64,000 nucleotides of DNA from SZAS-103 sp038323475 (GTDB taxonomy: Bacteria; Pseudomonadota; Gammaproteobacteria; Xanthomonadales; Xanthomonadaceae). Below the pieces are notes generated by a model, which searched no databases, was not told the origin of the DNA, and was given only the letters and a program-made list of their open reading frames with translations. Positions 15,562 to 23,337 of the stretch are shown one piece after another; within the stretch, counting starts at the first letter, position 1; the number at the start of each line of letters is the position of its first letter. The translations under genes were made by a program, and so were the position numbers. The DNA is taken from the NCBI GenBank assembly GCA_038323475.1, contig JBBQHA010000002.1, positions 3,094-67,093 of the forward strand, given 5' to 3'.

Positions 15562-16684
15562 CACGTCGCCAGGCGACGTCCGCGTCGGTGTCGCCGACGT
15601 GTTCGCGGCGCAGGCGCGGCTACGTCCGTATCTCGGTGCGACGCCGCTGCATTACGCCGAACGTTTCGGCTGCTGGCTGAAGCTCGAGAACCTGCAGCGC
15701 ACCGGCTCGTACAAGGTACGCGGCGCGATGAATGCGTTGCTCGCCGCGCGCGAACGCGGCGACATGCGCCCGGTGATCGCCGCTTCGGCAGGCAACCACG
15801 CGCAAGGGCTCGCATGGGCCGGCTATCGGCTGCGCATGTCGGTCATCACGGTGATGCCGCGTGGCGCGGCGAAGACCAAGGTCGCCGGTGTCGCGCACTG
15901 GGGCGCCACGGTGCGGTTGCACGGCGACAGCTACGACGAGGCGCGCGCGTTTGCCGGCGAACTCGCCACGGAGCATGGTTATCGCCTGCTGTCCGCATTC
16001 GACGACGCCGACGTGATTGCCGGCCAGGGCACGGTCGGCCTCGAACTCGCCGCACTTGCGCCCGAGGTGGTGCTGGTGCCGATCGGCGGTGGCGGCCTCG
16101 CGGCCGGCGTCGCGCTCGCTTTGAAGTCGGCTAGCCTGTTCGGCACGGCGGCGGCGCGGCGCGTCCGCATCGTTGGTGCGCAGGTCGAGGGCGTCGATGC
16201 GATGGCGCGCGCCTTGCGCGGCGACCACAGCGCGATCGACCCGGCCGCGACGCTCGCCGATGGCGTGAAGGTGAAACTTCCCGGCGCGCTGACCCGGCAT
16301 GTGCTGAGCGAACTGCTCGACGACATCGTGATCGTGCGCGAAGCCGAACTGCGCGAAACCCTGGTGCGGCTAGCGCTGGAGGAACACGTGATCGCCGAAG
16401 GCGCCGGCGCGCTCGCGCTCGCTGCGGGCCGTCGCATCGCGAGCAGGCGCAAGTGCGCCATCGTGTCCGGCGGCAATATCGACGCGACCGTGCTCGCGCA
16501 GTTGTTGTCCGATGTGCGTCCTTGCGCACCGCGTCGGCCGCGCCAGCGCACGCGCGCAATGCCGCCGATCGACCTGGCCAGCGTCCATCCGCTGATGCCG
16601 GCACCGCTCCTCCATGTCGCGGCGACCGAGGTGGCCGCGCATGGATCCATCCACGACATCCAGACAAGGGGAAAACGCGCATGA
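15554..16684 (+). CDS. ilvA: threonine dehydratase (ammonia-lyase), short form
   Basis: This PLP enzyme of 376 residues converts threonine to 2-ketobutyrate, the branch point to isoleucine. It shows the PLP-lysine motif LENLQRTGSYKVRGAMNALL, the ASAGNHAQGLAWA segment and the phosphate-binding VLVPIGGGGLAAGVALAL. It lacks the pair of ACT-like domains of biosynthetic IlvA (about 510 residues) and so resembles the shorter TdcB-type enzyme, yet it sits inside the biosynthetic operon. Allosteric isoleucine control of the usual kind is therefore not expected. It overlaps leuA by four bases (ATGA). Confidence 0.9.
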   Translation: MSDTSPGDVRVGVADVFAAQARLRPYLGATPLHYAERFGCWLKLENLQRTGSYKVRGAMNALLAARERGDMRPVIAASAGNHAQGLAWAGYRLRMSVITVMPRGAAKTKVAGVAHWGATVRLHGDSYDEARAFAGELATEHGYRLLSAFDDADVIAGQGTVGLELAALAPEVVLVPIGGGGLAAGVALALKSASLFGTAAARRVRIVGAQVEGVDAMARALRGDHSAIDPAATLADGVKVKLPGALTRHVLSELLDDIVIVREAELRETLVRLALEEHVIAEGAGALALAAGRRIASRRKCAIVSGGNIDATVLAQLLSDVRPCAPRRPRQRTRAMPPIDLASVHPLMPAPLLHVAATEVAAHGSIHDIQTRGKRA

Positions 16685-18291
16685 GCGATTCCGTGACACG
16701 TGTGCCGACTGCAGCCGAGCCGTCCGTGCGGGAACCATCGGAACGGGTCCGCATCTTCGACACCAGCCTGCGCGACGGCGAGCAATCGCCTGGTTGCAGC
16801 ATGACCGCGACGCAGAAACTCCGCTTCGCGCATGCGTTGGCCGACCTTGGTGTCGACGTGATCGAAGCCGGTTTCCCGGCGAGTTCCATGTCCGACCTCG
16901 AAGCCACCCGCGCGATCGCGCGCGATGTCCGCGACACGACGGTCGCCGTACTCGCGCGTTGCCATGCGGGCGACATCGAGGCCTGCGCGAAGGCGCTCGA
17001 CGGTGCGCACCAGCCGCGCATCCACGTCTTCATCTCGACCAGCCCGCTGCATCGCGAACACAAGCTCGGCATCGGCAAGGACGAAGTGCTCGAACGCGTC
17101 GCGATGGGCGTCCGGCATGCGCGCCGCCATGCGGACGACATCGAATTCTCGGCAGAGGACGCGCTGCGCACCGAACCGGACTTCCTGGTCGAAGTCTGCA
17201 ATGCCGCGCTCGCTGCCGGCGCGCGCACGCTCAATATCCCGGACACCGTCGGCTACACCACGCCGGGCGAGATTCGCGCGCTGTTCGAATATCTGCGCGC
17301 GATGGTTCGACGGAGTCACCGTGAACGGGACGACATCGTGTTCAGCGCACACTGCCACAACGACCTCGGCCTGGCGGTCGCGAACAGCCTGGCCGCGATC
17401 GAAGGCGGAGCGCGCCAGGTCGAATGCACCGTCAACGGCATCGGCGAACGCGCTGGCAACGCGGCCCTTGAAGAACTCGTCATGGCGCTGAACGTGCGGC
17501 GCGGCTATTTCAACGCGCACACGCGCATCGACACGCGTCGGCTGGTGCCGACCTCGCGCCTGCTGTCGCGCATCACCGGCATGGGCGTGCAGCGCAACAA
17601 GGCGATCGTCGGCCAGAACGCGTTCGCGCACGAGGCCGGCATCCACCAGCACGGCATGCTCAAGCACCGCAGCACCTACGAGATCATGCATCCCGAGGAT
17701 GTCGGCTGGGCGCAGTCGCAGATGGTGCTCGGCCGCCACAGCGGACGCGCGGCGCTGAAGGACCGGCTGCAGGCGATCGGTTTCAGCATCGACGAGCCGC
17801 AACTGAATTCGGTGTTCGCCGGCTTCAAGGCGCTCGCCGAGAAGAAGCGCGAAGTGTTCGACGCCGATCTGGAAGCGCTGGTGCTCGGCGCGGATGCGCG
17901 CGTCGCACGCGGCCATCGCCTCGCCCGTGCCCACGTCAGCACGTCGGTCGCAGGCGACGGCCTGCCGACCGCAAGCGTGCAACTGATCGATCCCGAAGGA
18001 AGCGTGATCAACGAAGCGGCGGTCGGCGACGGTCCGGTGCATGCGTTGTTCGCCGCGCTCGCACGCGCGACCGGCCTGCATCTCGATATCGAGAGCTACC
18101 ACGTGTCGAGCGTGACCACCGGCGACGACGCGCAGGGACAGGCCAGCGTCACCGCGCGCTTCGACGGCTCCGAACTCACCGGCTCCGGCACCAGCACCGA
18201 CATCCTCGAAGCGAGCGCAATGGCCTGGCTCGAGATCGCCAACCGCGTGCTGCGCACGCGCCAACCGCAGCCTTGCGCTGCGACTGCCTGA
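16681..18291 (+). CDS. leuA: 2-isopropylmalate synthase
   Basis: This protein of 536 residues commits 2-ketoisovalerate to leucine. The catalytic barrel starts RIFDTSLRDGEQSPGCSMTATQ; the metal site is in FSAHCHNDLGLAVANSLAAIEGGA, and the lid motif is NAFAHEAGIHQHGMLKH. The C-terminal third is the LeuA allosteric domain (leucine-sensing), ending with ASAMAWLEIANRVL. An N-terminal extension of about 22 residues precedes the barrel. The start overlaps ilvA, and leuC follows 12 bases after the stop. Confidence 0.95.
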   Translation: MSDSVTRVPTAAEPSVREPSERVRIFDTSLRDGEQSPGCSMTATQKLRFAHALADLGVDVIEAGFPASSMSDLEATRAIARDVRDTTVAVLARCHAGDIEACAKALDGAHQPRIHVFISTSPLHREHKLGIGKDEVLERVAMGVRHARRHADDIEFSAEDALRTEPDFLVEVCNAALAAGARTLNIPDTVGYTTPGEIRALFEYLRAMVRRSHRERDDIVFSAHCHNDLGLAVANSLAAIEGGARQVECTVNGIGERAGNAALEELVMALNVRRGYFNAHTRIDTRRLVPTSRLLSRITGMGVQRNKAIVGQNAFAHEAGIHQHGMLKHRSTYEIMHPEDVGWAQSQMVLGRHSGRAALKDRLQAIGFSIDEPQLNSVFAGFKALAEKKREVFDADLEALVLGADARVARGHRLARAHVSTSVAGDGLPTASVQLIDPEGSVINEAAVGDGPVHALFAALARATGLHLDIESYHVSSVTTGDDAQGQASVTARFDGSELTGSGTSTDILEASAMAWLEIANRVLRTRQPQPCAATA

Positions 18292-18303
18292 GAAGAGTCG
18301 ACC

Positions 18304-19761
18304 ATGACCGATCCAACCCCACGCACCCTGTTCGACAAACTCTGGGACGCCCACGTCGTCATTCCAGAAACCGACGCCGCGCCCGCGACCCTCTACATCG
18401 ACCTGCACCTGATCCACGAGGTCACGACGCCGCAGGCGTTCGCCGAACTCGACGCGCGCGGCCTGCGCGTGCGCCGTCCGGAATCGACCAAGGGTACGCT
18501 CGACCACTCGACGCCGACGCTGCCAGCGGATGCGGACGGCATGCTTCCCTATGCGAGCGATGCGGCGCGCACGCAGGTCGAGACATTGCGCGCGAACGCA
18601 ATGCGCCACGGCATCGAACTGTTCGATTTCGACAGCGCGCATCGCGGCATCGTCCACGTGATCGCGCCCGAACTCGGCCTGACCCAACCCGGCAAGACCA
18701 TCGTCTGCGGCGACAGCCACACCGCGACCCACGGTGCGTTCGGCGCGCTGGCGTTCGGGATCGGCACCAGCGAGGTCGGCCACGTGCTGGCGACGCAGTG
18801 CCTGCTGCAGCGCAAGCCGAGGACGCTGGCGATCACCGTCGATGGCGCGCTCGGCGCCGGCGTCAGCGCGAAGGACCTGATCCTGCACGTGATCGGCGTG
18901 ATCGGCGTCAACGGCGGCACTGGCCACGTGATCGAATACCGCGGCTCGACGATCCGCGCGCTGTCGATGGACGAGCGCATGACCGTGTGCAACATGTCGA
19001 TCGAAGCCGGCGCGCGCGCTGGATTGATTGCGCCGGACGAGGTGACCTTCGACTACCTCGCGCATAGGCCGCGCGCTCCACATGGCGACGATTTCGCGTG
19101 CGCAGTGGTGGAGTGGCGCACATTCCACAGCGACGATGGGGCGCACTTTGATCGCGAAGTGCAGATCGATGCCCGCGATATCCAGCCATCGATCACCTGG
19201 GGAACGCATCCGGGCCAGGTCACCGCGATCGCTTCGATGTTGCCGGTCGCCGGCAACGCCGACGATGCGAAGGCGCTCGCCTACATGGGCTTCGAAGGCG
19301 GTGCCCACTTGCGCGGTCACGCTGTCGACGTGGTCTTCATCGGCAGTTGCACGAATGCGCGCCTGAGCGACCTGCGCGAGGTCGCACGGGTGCTGGAAGG
19401 CCGCAGCGTGCACCCGCACGTGCGCATGCTGGTGGTGCCGGGCTCGGCGCAGGTCAAGCGCGAGGCCGAGCGCGAGGGCATCGACACGATCGTGCGCGCG
19501 GCCGGCGCCGAATGGCGCGAACCGGGTTGCTCGATGTGCATCGCGATGAACGGCGACCTCGTCGGCCCGGGCCAGCTCGCGGTCTCGACCTCGAACCGCA
19601 ATTTCGAAGGCCGACAGGGCAAGGGCGCGCGCACCGTGCTCGCTTCGCCACTGACGGCGGCGGTGTGCGCGGTCGCGGGGGAAATCACCGATCCGCGCGA
19701 GTTCATCAATGCATCCATCGCCACCGGACCCTCATCGCAGTCTGTACCGGAGCCCGCCTGA
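18304..19761 (+). CDS. leuC: 3-isopropylmalate dehydratase large subunit
   Basis: This aconitase-family protein of 485 residues opens LFDKLWDAHVV, has GDSHTATHGAFGALAFGIGTSEVGHVLATQ, and shows the cluster-binding Cys segments FIGSCTNARLSDLREVARV and REPGCSMCIAMNGD. The C-terminal SNRNFEGRQGKGARTVLASP is typical. It forms the isomerase with LeuD, whose start overlaps its stop (TGATG). Confidence 0.96.
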   Translation: MTDPTPRTLFDKLWDAHVVIPETDAAPATLYIDLHLIHEVTTPQAFAELDARGLRVRRPESTKGTLDHSTPTLPADADGMLPYASDAARTQVETLRANAMRHGIELFDFDSAHRGIVHVIAPELGLTQPGKTIVCGDSHTATHGAFGALAFGIGTSEVGHVLATQCLLQRKPRTLAITVDGALGAGVSAKDLILHVIGVIGVNGGTGHVIEYRGSTIRALSMDERMTVCNMSIEAGARAGLIAPDEVTFDYLAHRPRAPHGDDFACAVVEWRTFHSDDGAHFDREVQIDARDIQPSITWGTHPGQVTAIASMLPVAGNADDAKALAYMGFEGGAHLRGHAVDVVFIGSCTNARLSDLREVARVLEGRSVHPHVRMLVVPGSAQVKREAEREGIDTIVRAAGAEWREPGCSMCIAMNGDLVGPGQLAVSTSNRNFEGRQGKGARTVLASPLTAAVCAVAGEITDPREFINASIATGPSSQSVPEPA

Positions 19762-20342
19762 TGCCCGCTTTCACCACTCTGCACTCGCGCACCGTGGTCT
19801 TGCGCGAGCGCAACATCGATACCGACCAGATCATCCCAGCGCGCTTCCTCACCACCACCGAGCGTACGGGCCTCGGCAAGCACGCGTTCAATGACTGGCG
19901 CACCTTGCCCGACGGAAGCGCGGATCCGGAGTTCGTGTTCAACCGCGCCGAAAATGCCGACGCGCAGATACTGGTCGCCGGCCGCAACTTCGGCTGCGGC
20001 TCCTCGCGCGAACACGCGCCGTGGGCGCTGCTCGACCTCGGCCTGCGTGCGGTGATCAGCGCGCAGATCGCCGACATCTTCCGCAGCAACGCGCTCAAGA
20101 ACGGACTGCTGCCGATCGTGCTCAATGACGCCGTGGTCGATGAACTGCTCGCGAACCCAGGACGCGAATTGCACATCGACATCGCTGCGCGCCGGGTGAC
20201 CTTCCCCGACGGACGCGCGTTCCGGTTCCCGCTCGATGCGTTCGCGCAAACCTGTCTGCTCGAAGGCGTCGACGAACTCGGTTACCTGCTCAAGCAACAC
20301 CACGCCATCGCCCATTACGAGGAGCTCCGCCATGCACGCTGA
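19761..20342 (+). CDS. leuD: 3-isopropylmalate dehydratase small subunit
   Basis: It encodes 193 residues. The swivel domain shows the family segments NIDTDQIIPARFL and the substrate-binding NFGCGSSREHAPWALLDLG, followed by IFRSNALKNGLLPIVL. The length is normal. It starts within the last codons of leuC and ends ten bases inside leuB, so leuC, leuD and leuB are coupled. Confidence 0.96.
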   Translation: MPAFTTLHSRTVVLRERNIDTDQIIPARFLTTTERTGLGKHAFNDWRTLPDGSADPEFVFNRAENADAQILVAGRNFGCGSSREHAPWALLDLGLRAVISAQIADIFRSNALKNGLLPIVLNDAVVDELLANPGRELHIDIAARRVTFPDGRAFRFPLDAFAQTCLLEGVDELGYLLKQHHAIAHYEELRHAR

Positions 20343-21423
20343 CATCGTCGTCCTGCCCGGGGACGGCATCGGTCCCGAAGTCACATTCTCCGCAGTGAAG
20401 GTACTGCGTGCGATCGGCCATCGCTACGGCCATACGTTCGCGATCCACGAACACCCGATCGGCGGCGCCGCGATCGACGCGACTGGCGAACCATTGCCCG
20501 CGTCCACGCTCGCCGCCTGCCGGGATGCCGACGCCGTGTTGCTCGGCGCTGTCGGAGGTCCGAAATGGTCCGATCCCAAGGCGACCGTGCGGCCCGAGCA
20601 GGGCTTGCTCGCACTGCGCAAGGGCCTCGACCTGTATGCGAACCTGCGCCCGGTCAAACCGCATCCGGCCGCGCTCGGCGCATCGCCGATCAAGCCGCAC
20701 CTGCTCAGCGGCGTCGACATCATGGTCGTGCGCGAACTCACCGGTGGCGTCTACTTCGGCACCAGGATGCGCACCGACGACTACGCGAGCGACCTGTGCG
20801 AATACAGCGTCGCCGAGATCGAACGCGTCGTACGCCGCGCCTGCCAGCTCGCGCGGCAGCGGCGCGGCCATGTCGTGTCCGTCGACAAGGCGAACGTGCT
20901 GGAGACCTCGCGACTGTGGCGCGAAGTCGCCACGCGCATCGCACGCGACGAATTTCCCGACATCGTCCTCGAACACCAGCTGGTCGATTCGATGGCGATG
21001 CACCTGCTCGCCAAGCCGCGCGAGTACGACGTGATCGTCACCGAGAACATGTTCGGCGACATCCTCACCGACGAGGCGTCGATGCTGGCCGGTTCGCTGG
21101 GCCTGCTGCCATCGGCATCGCTCGGCGAAGGCGGAATCGGCCTGTACGAACCGATCCACGGCTCGGCGCCGGACATCGCCGGCCGCGGCATCGCGAACCC
21201 GTACGCAGCGATCCTCAGCGTCGCGCTGCTGCTGCGGCATTCGCTGGGACTCGAGGACGAGGCGACGTGCGTCGAACGCGCGGTCGACCTGGCGCTGGAT
21301 GCGGGCGCATTCACGGCCGATCTCGCCAGGGATGGCGTCGCCGCATTGAGCACGCGCGAGGCGACAGCCGCGGTGCTCGAGCAACTGCAGCTCGAATGCC
21401 ATGCGATTGCGCTGCGGGATTGA
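20332..21423 (+). CDS. leuB: 3-isopropylmalate dehydrogenase
   Basis: This protein of 363 residues oxidises and decarboxylates 3-isopropylmalate with NAD+. It begins MHADIVVLPGDGIGPEV and contains GAVGGPKWSDP, the substrate segment RELTGGVYFG, DKANVLETSRLWREV, the metal site in VTENMFGDILTDEASMLAGSLG, and the NAD motif EPIHGSAPDIAGRGIANPYA. GAGGAG lies seven bases before the ATG. It is the last gene of the operon. The 160 bases that follow show no clear terminator. Confidence 0.96.
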   Translation: MHADIVVLPGDGIGPEVTFSAVKVLRAIGHRYGHTFAIHEHPIGGAAIDATGEPLPASTLAACRDADAVLLGAVGGPKWSDPKATVRPEQGLLALRKGLDLYANLRPVKPHPAALGASPIKPHLLSGVDIMVVRELTGGVYFGTRMRTDDYASDLCEYSVAEIERVVRRACQLARQRRGHVVSVDKANVLETSRLWREVATRIARDEFPDIVLEHQLVDSMAMHLLAKPREYDVIVTENMFGDILTDEASMLAGSLGLLPSASLGEGGIGLYEPIHGSAPDIAGRGIANPYAAILSVALLLRHSLGLEDEATCVERAVDLALDAGAFTADLARDGVAALSTREATAAVLEQLQLECHAIALRD

Positions 21424-21583
21424 ATGGTCGGGCTTGCAACATTGCGGTGCAGCCCACGAGACGATTATTTCCCTCGCACCGTCTGCCTTGCGGAAGACGA
21501 CGTCATGACGCTGTACGCGGTTCGTCCGACCATCGGTTCAACGGCTCTGCTTCTGGCCTAAACTGCAGTCGGAATCTCGTCAT

Positions 21584-22225
21584 ATGTCCACGCATGCCTT
21601 CAATGAAAATCCAGCGGGCGTGCGATGGAAGCGGATTGCCGTGTTGGCTACCCTGCTGGGCTCATTGCTCGCTGCAATCCCGATGTCGCGGCTCTTGCAC
21701 CAGGACAAAGTCATCCGTGTAGTTCCTGCGGCCACGTCGGAAAGCGTCGAATTCGTGTTGACCCTGGAGTTTGCGGCAGACAACGATCTTCTCGTTCTGG
21801 GAGCTGTGCTTTCCCATCAATGCGATAACAAGTCCGACGTGATCGTGCTGTACGACGAACCCATTGGCCGAGTCGACGAACGCTCCGGCACCGCAATGGC
21901 CGCAATCCCCAAGGCAGTTGCGTGCCCAGGAATCAGGATTGCTTCGCAGAAACTGATCGACCGGCCGTACGAATCCGGCAGTCCCTCCAGGCGCGGTCAC
22001 ATGGAGCGGCAAAACCCCGAGAATGGATTCCACGCCCAGTTCCCCGGTGCATCGGGAGTCATGAAAATCAGCATGCCCTCCTACTCCCATGGCGGCACAT
22101 ACGCCAGCGTTCTCGTTGATTACTCTGACGATTGCCCAAATTGCGGATCAGGCTGGAACAGCCTGCTGCGAAAGATCAACGGCACCTTGGTTGTTTCCCA
22201 ACGCATCGGTCGGTGGATCTCCTAG
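21584..22225 (+). CDS. hypothetical membrane-anchored or secreted protein
   Basis: It encodes 213 residues. A single hydrophobic segment near residues 17-33 (RIAVLATLLGSLLAAIPMS) follows a basic stretch, so it is a signal anchor or signal peptide. The rest is soluble with Cys in HQCDN, VACPG and a C-terminal DDCPNCGSGW motif that could bind metal or form a disulfide. It does not resemble a family I know. Base composition is clearly lower in GC than the ilv-leu genes before it, which hints at a different origin. Confidence 0.55.
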   Translation: MSTHAFNENPAGVRWKRIAVLATLLGSLLAAIPMSRLLHQDKVIRVVPAATSESVEFVLTLEFAADNDLLVLGAVLSHQCDNKSDVIVLYDEPIGRVDERSGTAMAAIPKAVACPGIRIASQKLIDRPYESGSPSRRGHMERQNPENGFHAQFPGASGVMKISMPSYSHGGTYASVLVDYSDDCPNCGSGWNSLLRKINGTLVVSQRIGRWIS

Positions 22226-22515
22226 CCAATCTGGGTGCAGTAAAGCGGAGCCCGCAGGCCGGGGTGCAATCCCGGCTCAGTGCGGCAACGCGGTCCTTAG
22301 CACGCCGCATACGGCGCCGGAAGGAACAGCAAATCAGTGTTCTCGTCCCCTTTTTCCTTTTTGAAGCCCACCCTGCCTTGCCGGATTCCCTGATGTTCAA
22401 GACCTGCGTCGACATTGCCGCGCCGGTTGGATTGGCCGGCCAAGCCTGCGCGGACCCGTGCGCGCACAGTCGCGGAAAGGCGGCCTTGTCCGCGCATGGC
22501 GGGAAGAACGTGCGC
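22226..22515. other. 290-base gap with a remnant copy of the RND-pump 3' end
   Basis: No gene is supported here. Positions 22301-22332 match 23340-23371, the 3' end of the minus-strand RND pump gene, at 29 of 32 bases and in the same orientation. A pyrimidine tract follows (22340-22362). Around 22253-22275 there is a short inverted CCGGG/CCCGG pair. The gap lies immediately before the SGNH hydrolase gene. Confidence 0.5.
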
Positions 22516-23337
22516 ATGCGGGGACTGCTTGCCATGGTCATGGCGATCGCCTGCGGCACCTGCGCCGCGGCTGCGCAACCCGACACCCCGATACGCGTCC
22601 TGTTCGTCGGCAACAGCATCACCTACGTCGGCAATCTTCCCGCGGTGCTGAACACGCTGGCTGCATCCCAACACCGGTTTGTCCGAAGCGACATGATCGT
22701 GCGTGGTGGAGCCACGCTGATGGATCGCTTGACCGATGGTTCGGTCGAGCGCGCACTCGCCCAGCGCCACTACGACTACGTCGTGCTGCAGGAACGCGGC
22801 GGCGACCTGCTCTGTTCGTTCGGTCCGAAATCATGCAGGGACGCGGTTTTCGCGTTGCATCGCCTCGCCCGCGCGGTGCGTGCGCATGGTGCGAAGCCCA
22901 TCTACCTCGGGACCTACCAGACCCTCCCGATCGTCTCCACGCACCTCGTGGCGGCCGAAGCGCGCGCTTCCGCACGCTGGTCGATTGCGTACGTCGCGGT
23001 CTCCGACCGCTTGCAGCTGGGAATGAAATCCCATCCTGCCGAAGCGTGGCTGTACGCGGACGGCGCCCATCCGGGTCATGCGCTCGCGCTCCTGGAAGCC
23101 ACGCTGCTGTACCGCGCGCTGTTCGGAATGGATCCGCTCGCGGTCGACCTGGAGGTCGATGCCCCGATGTACAAGCCGGATGCGAGGTTCAGCCCAGCGT
23201 CCCCGACGAGCCAGGGCATCGCGCGGGACGGCGTCGCCATGGGCCAGTCCTACCCGAAACCAACGGTGGCGGCCATCCTGGAGGTGGCCGCGGCAAAGAT
23301 TCCCGGCGATGAACCTAACCCGGCGCCTTCACCCTGA
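22516..23337 (+). CDS. SGNH/GDSL-type hydrolase, secreted
   Basis: This protein of 273 residues starts at ATG 22516, preceded by GGGAAG. The N-terminus is a signal peptide (MRGLLAMVMAIACGTCAAAA). Block I is VLFVGNSITYVGNLP with the nucleophilic Ser near residue 34, and the catalytic Asp-His pair is in YADGAHPGHALAL near residues 181-186. It therefore looks like a periplasmic or secreted esterase-type enzyme; the substrate is unknown. It runs into the 3' end of the convergent RND gene with a 23-base overlap. A longer in-frame upstream extension exists but would hide the signal peptide. Confidence 0.75.
   Translation: MRGLLAMVMAIACGTCAAAAQPDTPIRVLFVGNSITYVGNLPAVLNTLAASQHRFVRSDMIVRGGATLMDRLTDGSVERALAQRHYDYVVLQERGGDLLCSFGPKSCRDAVFALHRLARAVRAHGAKPIYLGTYQTLPIVSTHLVAAEARASARWSIAYVAVSDRLQLGMKSHPAEAWLYADGAHPGHALALLEATLLYRALFGMDPLAVDLEVDAPMYKPDARFSPASPTSQGIARDGVAMGQSYPKPTVAAILEVAAAKIPGDEPNPAPSP

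Noticed and set aside
15979..19419. 1146-codon open frame on the minus strand opposite ilvA-leuA-leuC
   Set aside because: It spans several plus-strand genes with clear catalytic motifs, and its translation is Arg/Ala/Asp-rich with no domain.
21424..21583. Possible integron attC-like or small-peptide sequence after leuB
   Set aside because: The stretch has some resemblance to dispersed repeats, but no inverted core sites or integrase gene are seen. An 18-codon frame at 21505 has no support.
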